Below, piece by piece: positions 60,501 to 64,000 of a stretch of 64,000 nt of DNA. The position numbers were made by a program, and so were the translations under genes. The notes beneath the pieces are model-generated. The model ran no database searches and was not told the DNA's origin. It saw nothing but the letters and a program-made list of their open reading frames with translations. Positions within the stretch are counted from its first letter, which is position 1; every line of letters begins with the position of its first letter. Source of the stretch: Odiellus spinosus (Eukaryota > Arthropoda > Arachnida > Opiliones > Phalangiidae); contig OY987237.1 of the NCBI GenBank assembly GCA_963920705.1, positions 11,252,601-11,316,600 of the forward strand. Reading direction: 5' to 3'.

Positions 60501-63284
60501 TTTACAAGCTGATTTTTAAATTCGGTCGAACTACGCCTTTCTTGAAAACTACAATACAAAACTTTATTTTCAGCTTATTCTCGGACGCTATAAATCGAGT
60601 AAAAGAAACTGATCCCAATTTTTTGAACGTTTTCGAAAATGACTCGATCACAATTTTCGCCCCAAACGACTACGCCTTCCAACAAATGGACGAACAAGCC
60701 TTGGCTAATTTGATGGAGAATCGCAAAGAGCTTAAGCAGGTAAGACCAACAACATGTGATATCAGAAGAAAATAGGTAAAAGTAGGTATTCCAGCCTTTT
60801 TTGAGAGACGTCACTTCTTTCAGTTTTTAGAAACTTTCAATTTTTGAGCTCGTGGAGGGAAACCGCGGATGAATACATTAAAAGTAGCACGCGAGGCGTA
60901 ATACCGACTGGTGCGCGATTTTGCGTATTCATCCCCGATTTCCCGCCAAAAGCCAGGTTGTTTTTTTGGGAGCAAAGGCGATCTCTCTCTTTAGGTTAAA
61001 GTCCTATCTGCTCTAGAATTTAACCATTTAAAATCATCTTCCCTAATGCACACAGCCTAGCTTTGACTGTACAATTTGTTATGGTCAACGTCGCCTGCTA
61101 AGCTAGAAAAGAAGGCGACTTTAAAGGGCTTTCCAAAACGCAGATAGTCCCTTTAAAGGGGCCTTACATACTTCAACCTATTTACTTATGTTTGTATCGA
61201 TTTCTTATTTTTAAAGTAGGTTTTATTCGATAGTAAAATATTTTTTAACAAAATAACAGTCAAATGGAAATAAACTTTTAACTAGACTTAACACGGATCA
61301 TTAGAGCGTTTGATATATCATCATTAACCAGTCTGCAGCGAATCAGATGAAAAAGGGCGTCAACTTAGATCAGCTCCTACTCATCTAAGTTGGCCGTGGC
61401 CGGAGACTCATCTGGGTCATTCCTTCTCAAATCGTCAAACCCATGCTTTTCGAAAATTACGGATTTTCATGAAACCTTTTTCTAGGGTCCATTACCATCT
61501 GTAATGAAGACTCCGGAAGTTTAGCGACTTTAAATTGAAAATTTTTAAAGTTATGATTTTTTAAATTTTTTGGATCATTTTCCAATCTTTGCTTACTAGG
61601 CTCACATTTAGTTATATATCTTTGTCGATATTATTTTTAAACATCTGAAATTGGTTAACCTAGCTAAAAACGTGTTCCGAGTCTGAATTTGAAATCCGTT
61701 TCGCTCTATACACTCAAGATTTAGAGTTAAGCGGTAATTAGAGGGGTGGCAATTAACAATTAATGCCCAAAAAGGTCCACCTCCAATTTTAGTGACATTT
61801 TTAGGGAATCAGCTACGTATACATTTAGAATAAACCCTAAAACTAGGTTTCACAGAAACAACTATTTCTAAATGTATACGTAGGTGATTCCCTAGAAATT
61901 TCACTAAAATTGGAGGTGGACCTTTTTGGGCATTAATTGTTAATTGCCACCCCCTAATTAGCGTTTAACTCAAAAACTTGAGTGTATAGAGCTAAACGGA
62001 TTTCAAATTCAGACTCTGGACACGTTTTTAGCTAGGGTTAACCAATTTCAGATGTTAAAATATAATACCGGCCACGATATATAATTAAATGGGAGTCAAG
62101 TAAGCAAAGATTAGAAAATGGGCCAAAAAATCATAACTTTAAAAATTTTCAATCTAAAGTTCCTAAACTTCTGGAGTCTTCATTACAGATAGTAATGGAC
62201 CCTAGAAAAAAGTTTCAGGAAAATCCGTAATTTTCGACCAGCATGGGTTTGACGATTTGAGATGGAATGACCCATCTGTAAGATATGAAACTCACCATGA
62301 TTTCAATAAGGATTAAAGGGAAACTTGGAGATAAAAATGGAACAGTTTTTGAATTTATTTTCGGAATCACCATGGCAAAAAAAATATTTGAGAATTAATT
62401 CACAATTTTTAGACACGTTTTTGGTGTTTAAATTAATTTCTACAGTTTGGTAAATTAAATTCGGAGCAATCATAATATTTCAGCCTTCAACAGCGCTTCG
62501 TAATGTCGTAACATTAAAAGAATAGGCAGACGTTTGACCACCAACGACTTAGGCCTCAAATGCCGGCCTATTATTTTAATGTTAAGACATTACAAACACT
62601 TTCGAAGGCGGAAATAAGTGGTTCGAGTTTATATTTACTTTTATTCAAATTTTACCAAACTTTAGAAATTAATTTAAACACCAAAAACATTCTCGAATAC
62701 GTTTTTTTGCATGGTGATTCCGAAAATAAATTCAAAAGCCGTTTCATTTTTAGCTTCAAGATCCCTTTAAGTTTTATTTGTGATTTTGTTTTTACTGATG
62801 AATTCGCCTTATTCGAAAGATAAGGAATCGATATAAAAATTTCTTCATTCTCCTCTATTTTTTTCGCCGAGAAATTGGTCTGGTGAAAATTAGCCTTTAT
62901 ACTTCCTTCAGACAGGTCTAATCATTACAGCTATATGGAACCGAAGGAACCAAAGCGTAAATTTAACTGCTAAGCCTAAATTATTTTTCATTTTAGGTTT
63001 TGCAAAACCACGTAGTGGACACCATGATCTCCTCCGGTTCATTCCAATCTCGACTGGTCTACAAAGTTCCCACAGAAAACGAGCCAATTAAGGTGCACAA
63101 ACGACAAGGAGGAGACATAATGGTCAATAACGCTCACGTTGTGAAACAGGACATATTAACCAAGGATGGAATTGTTCATTGCATCGATAAAGTACTTTTG
63201 CCCCAGAATGATGCCCAAACAAAAAGATATAGAGACTCCAGGAAGCGGAGATGGTCAAGAAAACATTTTAACGGAATTCAATGA
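54011..63284 (+). CDS. mfas: Midline fasciclin / TGFBI-like secreted FAS1 protein
   Basis: Eleven coding exons: 54011-54141, 56685-56783, 56865-56929, 57031-57179, 58547-58723, 58795-59095, 59388-59597, 59956-60272, 60350-60486, 60574-60739, 62997-63284. All introns are GT-AG; the total is 2040 nt, or 679 aa, close to TGFBI length. A signal peptide (about 1-27, ending SVWA) is followed by a six-cysteine EMI-like module (44-98; NTCAVEE, TECKYW, ICG, YECCEGY, GCTG) and four FAS1 domains near 102-240, 250-378, 381-514 and 530-654. Each has a TIFAP-x-AF motif and a (Y/N)H second motif: YHIIP, NHIVH, YHTVH, NHVVD. N-glycosylation sequons lie near residues 159, 343, 527 and 551. The C-terminal tail is strongly basic, and I see no RGD. 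The start has an in-frame TGA seven codons upstream. It is an extracellular matrix or adhesion protein by family; its binding partner is not shown here. Confidence 0.92.
54488..54981. repeat. Foldback repeat in fasciclin intron 1
   Basis: Outer pairs AAATATGGACACC and GGTGTCCATTGTT, then inner pairs GAAAAATGAACTAGATCCA and TGGATCTAGTTCATTTTTC. The left arm carries extra sequence. Between the inner arms, CACGCGCCA occurs twice. Probably a decayed transposon. Confidence 0.6.
57487..57514. repeat. T-run in fasciclin intron 4
   Basis: About 28 consecutive T. It is preceded by the right half of an AAGCTACGTTCACACT-type element (about 57310-57426). Confidence 0.9.
58041..58099. repeat. 30-bp tandem duplication with hairpin
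   Basis: Two adjacent 30-bp units share CACACGCGAAGATTTCGCG, each containing the hairpin CGCGAA-GAT-TTCGCG. It lies in fasciclin intron 4. Confidence 0.8.
61414..62273. mobile_element. 860-bp palindromic element in the last fasciclin intron
   Basis: GGGTCATTCC at the left and GGAATGACCC at the right begin arms of about 410 bp that pair almost throughout, with a short spacer near 61830-61870. Long shared blocks include CAAATCGTCAAACCCATGC and GGAGGTGGACCTTTTTGGGC with their inverses. ATCT on both sides (61410-61413, 62274-62277) is a likely 4-bp target duplication. There is no coding content. Confidence 0.8.
62313..62770. mobile_element. TTAA-flanked foldback element, copy C
   Basis: TTAA-AGGGAAACTTGGAG at left, CTTCAAGATCCCT-TTAA at right, same family as 44958-45330 and 37567-37924. 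It lies 39 bp after the 860-bp palindrome, within the same intron and about 230 bp before the last exon. Confidence 0.75.
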
Positions 63285-63296
63285 TAAAATCTAAAT

Positions 63297-63325
63297 AATA
63301 AAACTCGCGAATGTTTTTAAATAAA
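63297..63325 (+). promoter_or_regulatory. Two polyadenylation signals of the fasciclin gene
   Basis: AATAAA at 63297-63302 and again at 63320-63325, starting 13 and 36 bases after the stop codon. The 3' UTR would be very short. Confidence 0.6.
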
Positions 63326-64000
63326 CCTTTCCTTCCTCTCTTAAACTCATTTCTCAGTTCGCTGTGCTCGGACATATCGGTAGTCATAATATCAAATTAT
63401 CTTCAATGTTATTTGCTTTTAAATTATTATGATTGAAATAAATTATAATTAAGCGTAAATTTTGTAATTTTTCAGTCATAAACTTTAGTACGACCTTTAC
63501 TAGGGCAAGACAATTGAGATAGAATATTATTCATAATATTCTATCTTATTGGTATTAGCCCTAAAAAGCACAGCTTTCTTACATTAATACAGTAACATTT
63601 CATCCATAATAGGCAACATCAAGATTAGTTGTAAACTGAATCAAACGCTAAGCCTAACGTACCCTTCGTTTCAAATTGAAATAGCCATTTTTACGTTGTA
63701 TCATGATTCATGATAGTCAACAACATGTTTATAAAAACTAAAAACTTACCCAATTTCATCTACTAGTTGTAAAAGTGATAAAAAAACAATTATTCATATT
63801 GAATTAGAAATAATTAAAATAAGATTCTGTAAACTATCTTCAGATTCCCGCTCTTCAATTCTTCTCAGTCAACTGATGGAATAGCGCATTATCATGTGGT
63901 CAAAGTTATGCTTTCTCATTGGCTGAAGGAATTTTGTGTTTTTCAGCTAGTCTATTAACCGAGCATACTCCCCTTCTCGATATTATTTGTTTCAGCTATT
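63326..64000. other. Downstream flank, no gene recognised
   Basis: AT-rich. A perfect hairpin at about 63519-63546 (AGATAGAATATTA with TAATATTCTATCT) is present. Nothing else seen. Confidence 0.5.

Overview
The window looks like nuclear DNA of an invertebrate animal. It is AT-rich, its genes are split by GT-AG introns, its polyadenylation signals are AATAAA, and most of the sequence is non-coding and packed with small DNA transposon relics. An arthropod is the best guess: one mobile element carries four CCTAA-like pentamers (the arthropod telomere motif TTAGG), and the large gene at the right end is closest in layout to insect midline fasciclin. That assignment is an inference. Nothing bacterial or viral was seen.

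Only three genes are convincing, all on the + strand in the right-hand 24 kb. Two are paralogous SLC35G-type (EamA, drug/metabolite transporter superfamily) membrane proteins, at 39988-42329 (two coding exons, 347 aa) and 49153-50271 (one coding exon, 372 aa). The third, at 54011-63284, is an eleven-exon secreted protein of 679 aa. It has a signal peptide, an EMI-like cysteine-rich module and four FAS1 domains, the TGFBI/periostin/midline fasciclin architecture. I could place every one of its exons, and all junctions keep frame.

The left 39 kb holds no gene I can support. From left to right it contains a hAT-like MITE (2313-2552), the first of three 7-bp-TSD MITEs (4939-5229), a mariner-like MITE (6178-6461), a pair of head-to-head tRNA-like sequences on a palindrome (7795-8150), a 3.64 kb gene-free mobile element (9360-13001), a 4.6 kb array of a 16-bp minisatellite (14330-18952) framed by short inverted repeats, and further MITEs. 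At 26330-33610 a second and a third full-length copy of the 3.64 kb element are nested, one inserted inside the other.

The right 25 kb has the genes with MITEs between them and in their introns: TTAA-flanked foldback elements, a repeat with AAGCTACGTTCACACT ends that includes a nested pair, and an 860-bp near-perfect palindrome in the last intron of the fasciclin gene. The three genes show no sign of acting in one pathway. The two transporters look like a local duplication. The most unusual items are the 3.64 kb element (subterminal inverted repeats, 3' hairpin, about 90-bp hairpin modules, no clear target-site duplication), the 16-bp array that is open in all three forward frames, and the 20-bp direct repeats around a small palindromic element at 23287-23504.
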